Shown here: positions 46,395 to 59,355 of the stretch, in pieces
How positions within the stretch are numbered: the first letter of the stretch is position 1
How the letters are laid out: each line of letters starts with the position of its first letter
Source of the DNA: Sistotremastrum niveocremeum HHB9708
Taxonomy: Eukaryota > Basidiomycota > Agaricomycetes > Sistotremastrales > Sistotremastraceae
Assembly: GCA_001630475.1 (NCBI GenBank)
Contig: KV419408.1
Location: 372,001-436,000 of the forward strand
Length of the DNA: 64,000 nucleotides
Direction of reading: 5' to 3'
The notes under the pieces: generated by a model
The model's database searches: none
What the model was told of the DNA's origin: nothing
The model's input: only the letters and a program-made list of their open reading frames with translations
Position numbers and translations under genes: made by a program

Positions 46395-47990
46395 ATGTTC
46401 TCACAACGTCGTCAACTCATCTCATTCGTATCGTCTTTGCCTCGATCTCGACATCTAGCGACCCAAGTAGCAAATCCATCTACCTTGTTATCAGAATCCC
46501 GAAAGACATGGACGAAGGACGAAATTCAAGCCGTCTTTGACACCCCATTGCTGGAACTCGCCTTCCGTTCTGCTGCTGTACATCGTATGCATCATGATCC
46601 CCGCAAGATTCAACTATGTACCCTCATGAACATCAAAAGTGCGCGTTTATGACTGTCATCGATCGAGAGCAATATCTAATCTTTTACAGCTGGGGGATGT
46701 TCTGAAGACTGTGGGTAACATTTCAACCGCCGTCAATATGCATATATTCAAACTGTGCTCAACAGGCTCATACTGCTCTCAGTCCTCTCGATATTCTACT
46801 CCCACTGTTGCCTCCAAGTTGCTGGACATCGCACCTGTGATCGAAGCGGCACGCAAAGCGAAAGAGAACGGTAGTACGCGCTTCTGCATGGGCGCTGCAT
46901 GGAGAGATCTTGCGGGACGGAAGCGCGGATTCGAGCGAATCCTGGAGATGGTGCGCCAAGTCAGAGGCATGGGCATGGAAGTCTGTACAACCTTGGGCAT
47001 GCTATCCCCCGAACAAGCCAAACAACTGAAGGAGGCGTTCGTAATATCTTTCTCGTGACAGGCAAAACTCTTATCCGACCCTTTGCCAGTGGATTGACAG
47101 CATATAATCACAATTTGGATACTTCTCGGGAGTTCTATCCATCAGTGCGTATCAGAAGTTATATTCGGGCAGTTCTCCTGATGTTGCTCTCTGCCAAAAA
47201 TAATAGGTCATCACAACGCGCTCTTATGACGAACGGCTATCCACGATTGAAAATATTCGCGAAGCAGGTATCAGCGTGTGTTCTGGAGGTATTCTTGGAT
47301 TGGGTGAGACTGATGCAGACCGGGTCGGCTTGATATGGCAAATGTCTATGTTCGTTGCCGTTTTATTTTTCCATATGTGCAAACCATCTGAGTAATTGAT
47401 TGCAGACTACCTGAGCATCCGGAATCTTTTCCGGTCAATGCTCTCGTCCCAATCGAAGGCACTCCTCTGGAAGCGAACGAGGTTGGCTTTATCTTAAATG
47501 AAAGTGGCCAAGCTAACTAGCTACCATAGCCTGTACCATTCCACACCGTTTTGAGGACTATTGCTACTGCACGCATAGTTCTGCCTGACACTATCATTCG
47601 CCTTGCCGCGGGTCGGCAGACCTTGAGTGAATCAGAGCAGGCTATGTGCTTCATGTCCGGTGCCAACGCCGTATTCACGGGTGAACAGATGCTGACCACA
47701 CCTTGTAAGTCTATATACATGTCGTTTGACTAGCCCTATAGCTCAATTATTTCCGTCCCCAGGTTCTCCGTGGGATCAGGTACGGCTCTTTTGCTTAAAG
47801 AGTGTTTATTCCCATTCACACTGACGTTCCATAGGACAAAGAAATGATGGGACGCTTAGGGTTGGAAGGCATGTCAAGCTTTCAACAGAAGAGTGTCCAA
47901 GCCAAAGAGCGTATGACTCGCGGATCTGTCTTGCAAGGATCAAATATGCAGTCTCCGGAATTATCTCATCCGGACAAGATTCTATCTTAG
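46395..47990 (+). CDS. BIO2: Biotin synthase
   Basis: Mitochondrial radical-SAM enzyme that inserts sulfur into dethiobiotin. The N-terminus ([20 protein letters not shown]) is a clear import signal. The SAM cluster motif reads GCSEDCSYCSQS once an intron (about 46703-46769) that splits the second Cys codon is removed. Further blocks: [97 protein letters not shown] and [20 protein letters not shown], which carry the [2Fe-2S] and substrate ligands. About ten introns. Stop TAG 47988-47990. Length about 380 residues is normal. Confidence 0.93.
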
Positions 47991-48305
47991 GGACAGAAAT
48001 AGGGTGACAATCTATAGTGCGGTGAATAAACGCGTGAATTCGGGAAACGTCAGATCTGTCGGTGGATCCAAATTCCAACCAAACTCCGAAGTGACCCTGT
48101 TGCCTCAGTCGACTAGCTTTAGTCAAATTGATCGATCATTTCTTCTACGTGCAAGCTGGCCATTCTTGTTGGAGCGCAACATGCACGTCTGACGAGGATC
48201 TGAAAGTTTTTCGTCTCTATCATCTCGTGAACTTCATGTCGACTGCGAAGTCCTATAAATGTCGAAGCCGCCTCCGTGTCTTTTCAGCAACTCCTACTCT
48301 TCATT
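47991..48305. other. Spacer BIO2 to Rex4-like gene
   Basis: No gene seen. A TATAAAT at 48254-48260 lies 52 bases before the next ATG and is a likely core promoter element. Confidence 0.45.
48254..48260 (+). promoter_or_regulatory. TATA-like box of the Rex4-like gene
   Basis: TATAAAT 52 bases upstream of the ATG at 48306. An intact core promoter argues that this degenerate exonuclease is still expressed. Confidence 0.35.
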
Positions 48306-49330
48306 ATGTCGACGTTTGCGAGTGACCTGGGCCCAATGGTCAATGAGACAGCTCCCAGACAGGAATCACTTGTGTCTACTCGTGATCCTCGCAGGTGTGC
48401 CTCATACTTCGCGATACATTTGCCATACCAACGACTGTCCAGATACATCGGCATATGCAGCCAAACTGTAGGCATTGGCGAGACAGCTTCTGTTCCTATG
48501 TTAGCGTGAGTCGCTTTGGATCACACTGGGCACAACGTTTCCTTATATGACGTGCATCCAGACGAATCTCCTTGATAGGTGTGTTCTATTGCAACCTGCG
48601 ATCTCGAACCATCTCAATGGCGCATCTATTTCCAAGATTACCGTGGTCAGACGGTTTATGATGTATTCGTGCAACCGACGTAAGGGTTCCTCCAACTTCA
48701 GAGACAACTGCCAATTGGACATCCTCTAGCCATTCCGTGACCGACTATCACCATGAAACTACGGGTCTTGATGCCAATCATCTCGCCTCTGGTGAGTTTC
48801 TACAGAATGCGGCGTTCAGTCTCGTGTTTTCTAATATTTCTAATATAGGAATTCCGTTCCAACTCGTCCAAGAAACCGTCGCTCAGATTATACGCGGCAA
48901 AATATTGGTCGGCTATCGCATCTGGTTGGATTTATCGGTACGCATATAAGACGTCCAGATAGCTCGTTTTTCCGAATCACGAGCTATAATTCCTTAGGTC
49001 CTAGGTCTTCAACATCCCGCTGTCGACACTCGTGACACTGCTTTGTTCCTACCCCTTCGTCGCTCTATTGGCTCTATAAATGAAATTCCTTCTCTGGCTA
49101 ATCTTGTCGGCCGGTTTCTTCGCAGGAGGCTCGGGTTTGGATATCAACATCCAGTAGGTCACAACATGGACGGGAACCACCCGCCATTGACAGCCAGTTC
49201 TCAGCTTGAAGATGCCCGAGCCGCCGTGGATCTTTTTCGTTCTTGCGAAGAACAATGGGAAACCTATATTGAAGCTGGCCAATGGCCCTGTGCACTTCCT
49301 CCCGTGAATTACGAGTCGTATTTCTGCTGA
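48306..49330 (+). CDS. Rex4/ISG20-like exonuclease-fold protein, catalytic motif I lost
   Basis: Spliced product matches the DEDDh exonuclease fold of Rex4: PMLARISLIDYRGQTVYDVF, VQPT, HSVTDYHHETTGLDANHLAS, GIPFQLVQETVAQIIRGKIL, VGYRIWLDLSVLGLQHPAVD, TRDTALFLPLRRS, then the HPLEDARAAVDLFRSCEEQW end. Motif I, normally ALDCEMVGVG with catalytic Asp and Glu, reads either IGICSQTVGIG (no intron) or AIHFQTVGIG (if a GC-AG intron at about 48422-48466 is removed). Both lack the Asp and the Glu. Motif II has Tyr for His but keeps Asp (GYRIWLD). It is therefore probably a non-catalytic paralogue of the ribosome-biogenesis nuclease. The rest is well kept, so it does not look like a dead gene. Stop TGA 49328-49330. 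Confidence 0.72.
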
Positions 49331-49560
49331 ATCCCGTCACTCAACTTTGCATCAGATGAATAAACGTTTAGTATAATCTTACCGGCCTTCATAATCGTTC
49401 CTAGCCTACTTGCCCTTTCTATAATACCGATTCCTCATAATAGTGCCTATATACTTGCCTAAATAATTGTATTCCGCGGCTCTCTCGCTTAATATCTCCG
49501 TAACTTGATTTGTTATCTCAACCACCAATATCAGTACTTGTCCACTGCTGAACTTGTGCC

Positions 49561-50729
49561 ATGAGTACCAGCACGGAATTTCTGTATCAACACTCGAATG
49601 GTTCTGAACAAACTGTTCGCCGTCACCAAAGGCCTCCGTCGCCTCCACGGTCCCACCAATCACCAGGCATAGAGGCTCAGACCAAACGGTTGAAGAGAAC
49701 TAATGTCCCAGAAGAGACCATCAGGTTCTTCTACGCGTTTAATCTAGATTTGCAAGGTCTGAGGCGTGTCTGCAGGATAACATTTTCAGAATCTTTGGAG
49801 AACTCAGCAATGGACCCTCTGGTGTATTCTTCCGACGACGAGGAACTCTCTGTTGGCAATCCAAGGGGAAATTGGGGCAATAAGCTCGTGAAGGGGGCGC
49901 AATGGGTACGAAGGGGTAAAATTGTGGCTTGGAGCCCCGGGAGGGATGACGCTGAGGTATGAGTCCTTTCGCGCTCTTGGATTCGATGTCTTACGGGTAC
50001 TGGATGATAAGATGGAAGATCTTGTTCGTTCACGAGTCAAGAAGATGCTGCCACGACCCGATAGATCACCATCACCACCGCTCTTGCCACACCTTCGCTC
50101 ACCGAGCCCACCGTTGGTAGCGATGCATCCCTCTCTTTCGCCCCAAAACAGAAGCTACACCTCGTTTATAATGGACCAATCCGTACAGCATTCGTTTCGA
50201 TCGCCACTCCTTGAAGATCTTGAAAAAGCTACCGAAAGTCTCATTGAAGGCGAGGCTGCGTTGAGGCGGTCTCTAGGACGACTATGGCAACTTCTAAGCG
50301 AACCAGAACCATCGCAGGCGGAAACTACGAGCATGCAGGTGGACGGAGAGTCAACGCCCCCCATCCAAGACGAGCAGGCGATGATGGACCAAACGCTTGA
50401 ATTCACTGAACCCGTCTCGAAGTTCATCGTGCCACCTGCGAATGAAATCCTTGAACAGGCTGAGAGATTGCAGAATTTACAAAAACAAAATGAGGTGATC
50501 GAGAAGAATCTCAATACCCTGCGGTATGTACCCCATCGCCCTAACATTATGAAGAAACTGACAATCCCGCAGAGATCTTCAAGACGACAGCAGAGAATAT
50601 GTGGAAAGACTGGAAGAGATACGAGAAAGCTTAGGAGGTATTCAGTGTCAGCGAACTGCATTATGGAATGTTTTGCGCGAGAAGGCTCTTGCAGAAATGC
50701 AGGACACTTCAGCTGTTGTGGTCGAATGA
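49561..50729 (+). CDS. Rxt2-like subunit of the Rpd3L histone deacetylase complex
   Basis: Contains the Rxt2 N-terminal signature: an acidic SSDDEE run, then NPRGNWGNKLVKGAQWVRRG, close to the NRGNKLKR-ARFVR-GR block of PF08595. Rxt2 is a structural subunit of the large Rpd3 corepressor (family knowledge). The middle is Pro/Ser-rich (DRSPSPPLLPHLRSPSPP). The C-terminal 150 residues form coiled coils (EILEQAERLQNLQKQNEVIE, SREYVERLEEIRESLGG). Introns at 49956-50009 (DAE joined to MEDLVRS) and about 50525-50573 (LR joined to DLQDDS). Stop TGA 50727-50729. The signature match is good but short, so the assignment is probable rather than certain. Confidence 0.65.
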
Positions 50730-50998
50730 GCATTACATATCCGGGAGTATAAATGTGTACGGATAATGAGCTGCAGATATATCAATTTGTAATTCTTCGC
50801 CGATCTTCGAAGTTCCGACTCACGAGTCACTCACAAGGCCTCACAACATTTTCCGGCCTATTCCTATCATCTCGGTTTTGTGTATGGCACAAGCATCATA
50901 GGCCGAAGAATATTCTCCTCTGGTTCCTGGTCTTCAGCTTTTTGTCTTTGAGCTTGGTGGCACTGGAGCGGGCCCTGGATTTCCTTTCCAAGTCCACC

Positions 50999-53900
50999 AT
51001 GACCGACCCGCTGGACTTGGGGACGCTGTCTCTCCACGACATCTCATCAGAATCAAAAATATCACCAGTCCCAGATTTCTTGAGATCGGACGATCCACAG
51101 TTCGAGAGATTAAAGTCCTATGCCAATGCACTGCCCTACAGCATCGAGTCCAACGCACACATGCAAGATTTATTGGATCACTATCTTCTCAGGTATGACA
51201 TACACATGCCTTGATACTCTATCTGAGATTGCTGGCTATACAGGATGACTGAGTGTGTGAAAGCACAATCCTTTGACCCCGGATTTCTTCAGTGGGATAG
51301 CATGGTGAACTAGTACGTACATGTGAACGCAGCCTGCTCTCGTGCTCGTCCTCACTGAAGAATGAGTTGGATTATGCTCAAATATCCCATGCCCAAAGAA
51401 AAGAGAACTGCTTTAGCGAAGCTTTACTTCGAGATCTGCGTAACTCCCGGGATGCCCATGCATGTTGTCGCAACAGGTGTGGATGGCCTGCAGCTCCTAA
51501 CTCATAGCAAGAAGAAACTTTCTATCAAGGATATGCGACTACCATGGAAGTCAATATATGTCATTCTGAAGAAGGACCTGTTTCTCAGCCGTCGACAATT
51601 CGAAATCAGGTGCGGCACGCTCGTTTATGTCAGGATGCAGTCTTATGTTCCTACAGCCAAGTTCCATTCTACCTGGGAACGGTGGCGGAATCGAGCAGAA
51701 GGTTCTTTCATCCTGCTTGTATTCCTGAAATGCTGGATGAGTTCATTCCTGGGCTGAATGGTTGTTCCTTAAATTCCATCCTCTCGACGCAATATTATCT
51801 CCTAACTTTTCTTCCGCTATCGCATCCTCAACTGTATCTCCCGGCCCTTTTCCAATTATGGGATGCCATTAACTCGTATATGTATGATGAGAGGATGATC
51901 GCTTTCCTTGCGGAACTCGCAGAAGTCCATGTCGATCCTTCAGTCTCGGATCCTGCTCTGCTGAATGAGCTCCCAGACGATGCAATAGGCGACGATGAGC
52001 AAAGGGTTCAATGGGACCAGAGTGGTCTCGCTCGGAATGCGAGCGGTGATTGGACGGGACTCTGGAAGGATGTTGGCATTTTTAATGAGGCAGAGTGGAA
52101 TACCATCATGTGCAAAACTCTGGCATCCATGGGTATGTTTCCGTTTGTGCGAAAGGGACCGAACTTTCTGATCCCCGTTTCTAGAAATACCACTCGCGGA
52201 TGCTGGCTCGCTGGCCACAGGATCAACAACTGACACGCAGTCTGGATTCGAGATTGGCCGACTGCCCAAACCTAATTGGAGAATATGTATGAAACCTCTA
52301 ACATTGATATTCTGGAGACAAAAATTGACATATCCTAGACTCATTGGCAAAGTTGATTGTGTACTCCATGTTCCGAGACGGCCCTGTAACGCCTTCTTCT
52401 GGAACTGCTACCCCTTTCGTACCAGACATTCACTCAACTCCCACTCTTGGAACCGCAAATACTGTGCGGAGCTACCTTGCTGGTTCGAGAGCCTTGGATT
52501 CGTTGGCTCGACTGGTAGTCAGTTTAGAGAATTTCTTCCACCCGTCAAACTCCGGCTCATGGACCTCCGATGTAAGCTTTGGACGTCTTTGAGTTACATT
52601 CGATTGACTTGTTCCGCTATCAGCTTAGCGCATTTTTAAGATATATAGCCTATGAATTCAGCAAGCGGTGGCACGATGAGAAACAACCCACCTGCAATAC
52701 GCCTCACGCGAGAAGACTCACGACCGCTATGAAAAACGAACTCGTTTTGTGTCTACGCACGTCTACACTACTCGGCATGTTTTCGAACGACTCTCAAACT
52801 GCAGCAAATATACAGAGTTGTATGAAGTGGTTGACCATTTTGCAGCCCGATCTCATTCTGCCTGCCATTCTCGAGCGTGCCATTCCTAGTCTGGAGACAC
52901 TCACCGAAACTCAACGCACACCGGCCATGATCCGAGCACTAGGTGCAGTCTCACCGGCGTTAGTGTGTCGACATGTTTCCCAGGCAGGAGGGCCATATCT
53001 TGTGCAGATCCTGGACCTCCTAGTCCCGGGCGTTGATCTGGTTCGCTTGTTCATTCTTTTTCTTCCGTCCAACCCCACTCAGACTGCCACAGAATGATCC
53101 AGGGAAAACCGTAGGTTTCCTAACGAACTCGCAAGTCATCTCTTAAAGTCTAATGCACAGCTATGCACGACGGACTTTCTCGTTGAAGCCGCCCAGTATA
53201 TCAAATTTGCGAACATCGCCGACGAAGAATTCCCTTACGCAGTAACCGATGATACATACGGACATGTGCCGGCATCGGCTTCTCCTACCCCTATGGTGAC
53301 AGTTGAGAGCTTTTTGGATGATGGACAGAGCGAGGAGCCGAAAATATCCACAGCTGAGGCTGATGAGATGCTTAGAATTTCTACCATGGGCTTCGCAGAT
53401 TGGGCAACCAGCTTCTTTCGACGCGTGCTGTTGTTGCTTGAAAATTTGCCCGACGAAGGGCTGGGGTCTCGATCAGGGGAGACAGAAGGTCCGTCCTCAT
53501 TGTCAACGATATGGATTCATTGTAACTCACATATTGTCGTCTGCAGTACAAGTCGTGGATGCAGTGACTCAGGCTTGTAGCCAAATATGCGTCCACCTCT
53601 CAGACGAACTCTTTGACCTTGTCCTGAATCTCATATTTGATTATGCCTCTACTAATGTTCGTAATAATGCTGTGCGCGCCATTCATGCATTACTTGAATC
53701 CGTCTCAAATGCCCATCCTGCGAAAACTCTGGCAAAGTTCCTACCATTCTGTTTACGGAGTATTCGCACCGAATTAGAGAATGGAGCCAGCTCGATAAGA
53801 AGTACGTCAGCATCGACATCTGCCACTTCAGATGCCGCTCTTCATTGGAGTAAGCCTTTCCTTCGTCTGACGTTTTGATCTACTCTTGAAAACGGTTGCA

Positions 53901-56900
53901 TTAGATCTGGCTATCATGCGAGGGGCAATGTACAATGACGGTACTGCCGTAGGTGGTCATATCTCTCACCGCATGAGATTTGTTGTGACATTTCCTCGAT
54001 TCCAAGATTTTACCTTACAAAGAAGAACTGTTGGAAGTCCTCAAGACTTTACATGCAAAGACTCTGTCGAAACGCGGATTCTCGTGGACCGGGAAGCTCT
54101 TGAGTAGCATTCTACTTACTCTGACACATACATATCCTCTCGAGAACAAATTTGTGAATCAGGACACATGGGATAGCGATGGTCAGTGAACCATATAGTC
54201 TGACGATTAGCAATTTACAACAAACATAGAGTTTCGTAAGGCGCACTATCTGTTCTGGGGTAAGCAATATTCTGCGGCTGATTGCAAGGTTTGCCCTTTA
54301 CCTGTTACCAAAGCATCCGCTGAACTCAGTCCAGATCGCATGGCATGTTCCCAACTCCCAAGAGACTCAGTTTGCCATCACGCTATTTACGGAGCTCGTT
54401 GAACCTGCATTGGAGCGACTCGAGGCCCTTTTACAGGGTAAGCCTGTAATGCTCATCTCTGGAACTTAACGAAACCCATCGATTTCTTCAGATGGCGTGC
54501 GAGATGATGTGTGGAGAAATGACTTTTGTCGGTAATACCGTTTGATCCGCTCGTTGTGGTTTTTGCTCATTGCTTCTCAACATAGTCACCTGAGTTTAGT
54601 CCGGAACGGGTTCGCCGGCATTCCAACTTTTTTGAGAGATGACCAGCGAGTCGGATCTCACGAACATGCCACTCAAACAAGTGACATCATGTGAGCTTCA
54701 GTCAGCCAGCTATGCCGCGATGATTTATGATGAACTGTGTGCAGGAATGAGATACCCGAGTTCATTGCTGAGATCGAGCCACTGAGCTGTGGATTCGTCC
54801 TCGCAGAAAGGACGGATCCCCGATGGCAGACCATGATTGCGATCAAACGACGCTTTGGGAAGTTCCTCCATGCGTCATCAACCTTATTACAAGAACAAGA
54901 AGGCGAGAAAACTGTTGATGTCGTACACATGATTGTTCGTTCTCCTTTTGAATTTATTACGCCCTTCTCAAAGTCTACAAGATACGATCGATGCGGACCT
55001 TCCTCTTAGAATACGGGGACAGTCATGACTCGTAAGCCTCTTGCTATCATTCTATGCTTGCCGTTTGAATTCTGCTCGACAGATATTACACTCAACGAGA
55101 TCAATATACGTCCGACATCACTCGTGTTCGACAAGTTCCAAACCAGCGTGTATGGCCACGCGCTATATTTCTTCGACGAGCCAGGTATGTTTCAACATTG
55201 CATTTCATCTCGATATCCGATACATAGTATATCAGGTTGTATCACGCTGCTCGACTTCGTTGGAATAGCATAGAAAGACATCGGTCGACCCTGGAGAACG
55301 AGCTGATCGACGACCTATTGGAGTGGTCCATGTGGTCCTACGCGTCAGGTACGAACAGTTGGGATTCTCATTCCCTTGTTTACGCAGCTGATGAATGGCG
55401 CAGTGAGGGTGTATGTTCTGACGCTTGGTTTTCTATCGAATAGTATTGACACAAGTTGCGTAGAGCCAGTCAGTCCTTGTTGGAATCTCTTTGCACTGTC
55501 AGTGGAATCTGGTCCGAACATGTCCACATAGTGACCTTTCTTAGTCCTACGATGGCGTACGGAGACGCAGTCTACCGCGTCTCCTCGCAGCTTTGGAACC
55601 GGGAACAGAGGTTGGTTCGATCACATTATAATCGGGACCGGTTGATCACTTTTGTGTCCTCTAGAATGACAAGACTAAGGGCGCTCTCTATACCCTCAAA
55701 ATGCCGGTATTCTCTCGCTACGTTATGAATGGTATGCATGCACTATCTTGGACTACATATTTTTGTCGCTCAATTTTAGGTTAGAACCCACGGTCGCCAT
55801 GGAATTTCTGGAAAAATTGTTCGGCTGCCAATACAATGAGAAGGCTTGTTTTTCGCTTCATCACGATCGATCTTCTAATCATGATCTGGGCTTAGCCGTC
55901 AATCCAAGAATGTGTCACCACTCTGGCCGAAAGCTGTAAGCTGCCTTGTCAAGCATCAATGCTCCAGACTAACGTTCCAATAGGTTTATCTAGTTTTCCT
56001 GAGCCATCCTCTTTAGTCTACGAGCTTCAACATGACCGCCTAATGAAGTCAGCCGACGCTCTGAAATCACTGTTACGTTCCAGCGACAACTCCGTCCTTC
56101 TCATCGAAAAGGGCCGGAAGGCACGCATAAGCCGTCAAACAGTAATTGATCGTTCAATTGAGAAAATGGTTTGCGGTATATTACATAGAGAAACTGCTGT
56201 CTTAATGTCCAATCCAGACGCAAATGATTACCCAGAATGCGAGCGACCCTCAAATGCATTGGAGATACTCTATTATCGCCATAAGGTGCTTGAGGACACT
56301 GATACGTCGCGATCGGCCCGTGTCGTTTGCCCAAATGAGATACTTCATGGAAATGACATGTGATGATCATCCGTCTATGGTATGTAATATCTGATGAGGT
56401 CTTTGATTATTTTTAACAAGTTGTACAGCGCTACGTAAGTCTTGCGTGCTTTCCAAGATTTTTATATTGATCTTGCACGTCTCGTAGTACGCTCAGAGGG
56501 CTGTGATGAAGAGTTTGCGATATCTCAAGCTACGATCATTCAGTAGCACTGCTGTTGATCGTGCTAAGTATCAATGTCGGAATCCTTTGCGAAAAACTGT
56601 GTTGATCAAACGCACCCCTGAATTCACCACCACCTATCTCGAGGGGTTTAAACAGCCGTTGGATTGCAGTAGAGCTGCGAAGGAACCGTTCGTACGCCAA
56701 AAACATCTCTGCGATCCACGCACTCATTTGCACTCAGTTGCCTGCAAGATAAAGTCGACTCCGGATGGCTGGCCTGGAGAGAACAAGTCGATTTTTTCCT
56801 CTTTCCAGCAGAAACTTATTCGCCTTTCGAAACATGGCACCCCGACAGTTCCAGCATCATCGATGCTGTCAAAGAAGTCGCTTCTCGACCAAGCTATTGG

Positions 56901-59210
56901 GAACGACTGTCGACCCATTTCGCAGAAGAGAATCATTCAGACACCGCCAATCTTGACAACATATCTTGTGTCAAATCAATATGTATGGCATCACAGTCGT
57001 CTTGATACATTCTGACTGGTGGCGTATAGTCCAGGTCCTGAAGGAACAACCTCTCGATACATTGAAACCCATTCTCTTAGATTTGCTGTCCCACGCGGAT
57101 CAAAATAAACAAAGATCTGCTGCTGAACTTCTCGGTGGCATTATAGGTGGTCAGTAAGCTCGACCTTGCAAGAAGATACGACTGACAGAGCCTTGGATAG
57201 GTTCGAAGCATTGGTCTCAATCCGCACAAACGCGACTTTGGGCCTGGTTAACACCCCTCATTCCTAAGATGTTGGACGAGAATGTCAAAACAGACACCGT
57301 CCCAGTATGGACCTCTTTCCTGGAGGTAAGTCTCCTCGATCGGGATAAGATAACTTGGATCATCCAGACCCCATAGTACATTATCGAGAATAAGGATCCT
57401 AGACGAGTCCAGCCACTCATCGATTATCTTGTCAATCAATTCAGCGAGATGGATTGCAACGGGGAATCATCCTTCAATGCAGTGAGGATTGGGTGCTATT
57501 TTCGATGCTTGTCTGAAGAACTCCTTTGGCGCTTTCGACCGTGGTCCGAGATCGTTATTTCTAAATACTGGCCAGAAATCGCATGTGACCATGACGAAGT
57601 GCGTGCTGTTTAACTCTCATCCAACCCGTGCTAAAGTTGTCAGGTTCGTGCCTTGATCGCTGACGCTTTCGAGTTGTCCAGCAAAATACAGGTCTGCGTC
57701 TCGTTTATTGCTTTGTCATTAACTCAAGGCATGTTAGTGGACCCCAAAACCCTCGCTTCCTACCCCAGAAGTGTTTGTTAGAGAGTGTCGCGAGGAGCCG
57801 GTTGGAGATGTGATGGGCATCCGTTCGGCTTATCATTTGCCACGTATCATGGTCCTCGTCGACCAATTTCCGATATGGCGGCAGGATCGACTGCCCGGCA
57901 CCAGGGCCTTTCAGTCTACTTATGACAAGTGCGTCTTTGAAAATTTCCCTCTTGCAATCATCTCAGTTGTCTTCAGAGTTGGGATTATGGTCTGCAAGTG
58001 GCTATTGAGTGCCATATATGGTATGCAATTCTACCAGGTCTCAGATGAAACCTACCATGATAATTTTTAGACATCCAAGCTATCATGGCGTTCGATTACA
58101 TTTTGCCATTGATGCCGGAGTTGTTCAGGTTTAGCGAAGGTTTGCATTTTTCTCTGATTTGATTTCACACCTCTGAGGTCTACAGTGAATGATAATGACG
58201 AACTGGAAGCGCGCGCGGACCTACTTCTGAATAGGATGTGTGGTGTTTCGCCTCCGCGAGCTCTTATAGCTCCCATTCTAGACTCTGTCTTCAATGCCAT
58301 ACGAACATCAACAGTGAGCCGCGAATTTGACCATACTCAGCCTGTTCTCAACTAAACTTTTCAGTCTTGGAAAGTTCGAACAAAAGCCTTACCCTTGGTT
58401 CAAGGTAGCTATTTTGATAGGCCCCAAACAGAATGCTCATTCAGATTAGTTTGGTACTTTCGACAATTCCCCTTGATAACGGAAGAAAGAATCATGCGCA
58501 TGCTCGAGGTATGTACGTTACAGCCCCATGTGTCAATCAGTCTCATTAGAGTAAAGGTGTGCTGCGAATGTCTCAACGATGAGATAGTCGAAGTTCGAGA
58601 GATGGCTGCAACCACTCTATCTGGCATCCTGCGTTGCTCGCCCCGACGATCAATTTTGAGCCTGAAAGTAGGTCAAACGTTCTCAAATAGAACTTCGCTC
58701 ACCCAGAATAGGAGCGCTTTGTCAGACAAATCAGAGCCATTCGTCTCCCTCCGCGTCAAAGCGCTGAATACAATTCATCTCTCCGCAGTCTTCACGGTGG
58801 CATTTTGGGTGTGTGTGCACTGATAGATTCTTTCCCTCACACCGTGGAGAAGTGGACGCCCGAATTATTGATAGATGTCTTGGGAGAGCACATCTATGAT
58901 CCAGTGAGATTTTCCTCGTTGTGCTATCAAGCCTGACCGGTCTGACCCTCAATGATCGTAGGCCCCAGTTTCCAGCGCAATCAGAAGCTGTGCAAGCAAC
59001 TTCAAAAGAACACACCAAGGTTGTCCACGCGCATTTAAACGTTAGAGTTACCTAACCTATTCATAGATACATGGCATGAAGACTCAAAGAGATTCAATGA
59101 AGAGCAATTAGCGTCGCTTTCAACGATTCTCACCGGCTCCTCATACTGTACGTTATGACTATGCTATACATGGCCGTTCACTTAGTGACGGCTGCTGCAC
59201 AGATGCTTGA
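50999..59210 (+). CDS. BLM10: Proteasome activator Blm10 (PA200)
   Basis: The largest gene in the window, over 1,900 codons in some 30 exons. Blm10/PA200 is a HEAT-repeat ring that caps the 20S proteasome. Readable blocks: LPYSIESNAHMQDLLDHYLL, LQWDSMVNYWIMLKYPMPKE, KLYFEICVTPGMP, KKKLSIKDMRLPW, RRFFHPACIPEMLDEFIP, LTFLPLSHPQLYLPALFQLW, DAINSYMYDERMIAFLAELA, SFFHPSNSG-type ENFFHPSNSGSWTSD, WTPELLIDVLGEHIYDP and HQDTWHEDSKRFNEEQLASL. It ends SSYYA, the HbYX tail that opens the 20S gate; Y-A-stop is made by a final exon of only 8 bases (59203-59210). The frame could be followed through all introns examined, so the gene looks whole. Start ATG 50999 (MTDPLDLGTLSL). Confidence 0.9.
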
Positions 59211-59355
59211 AGCTCGTGAGAAGCGGCTGGGAAGAAGTGAAACCGCTCATCGCTATGATTAACCCGCCTGCTGACGAGACTTTCCAGAACTAGACAGGTG
59301 TTTCAGGAGGTTGGGGTCTGAGACCAAGTTTATCCTCACAACAAAGTGAAGGAAC

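Noticed and set aside
53303-53878. Frame shifts in BLM10 suspected from overlapping open frames
   Set aside because: All are explained by short GT-AG introns; spliced blocks continue the family sequence through to the YYA end.
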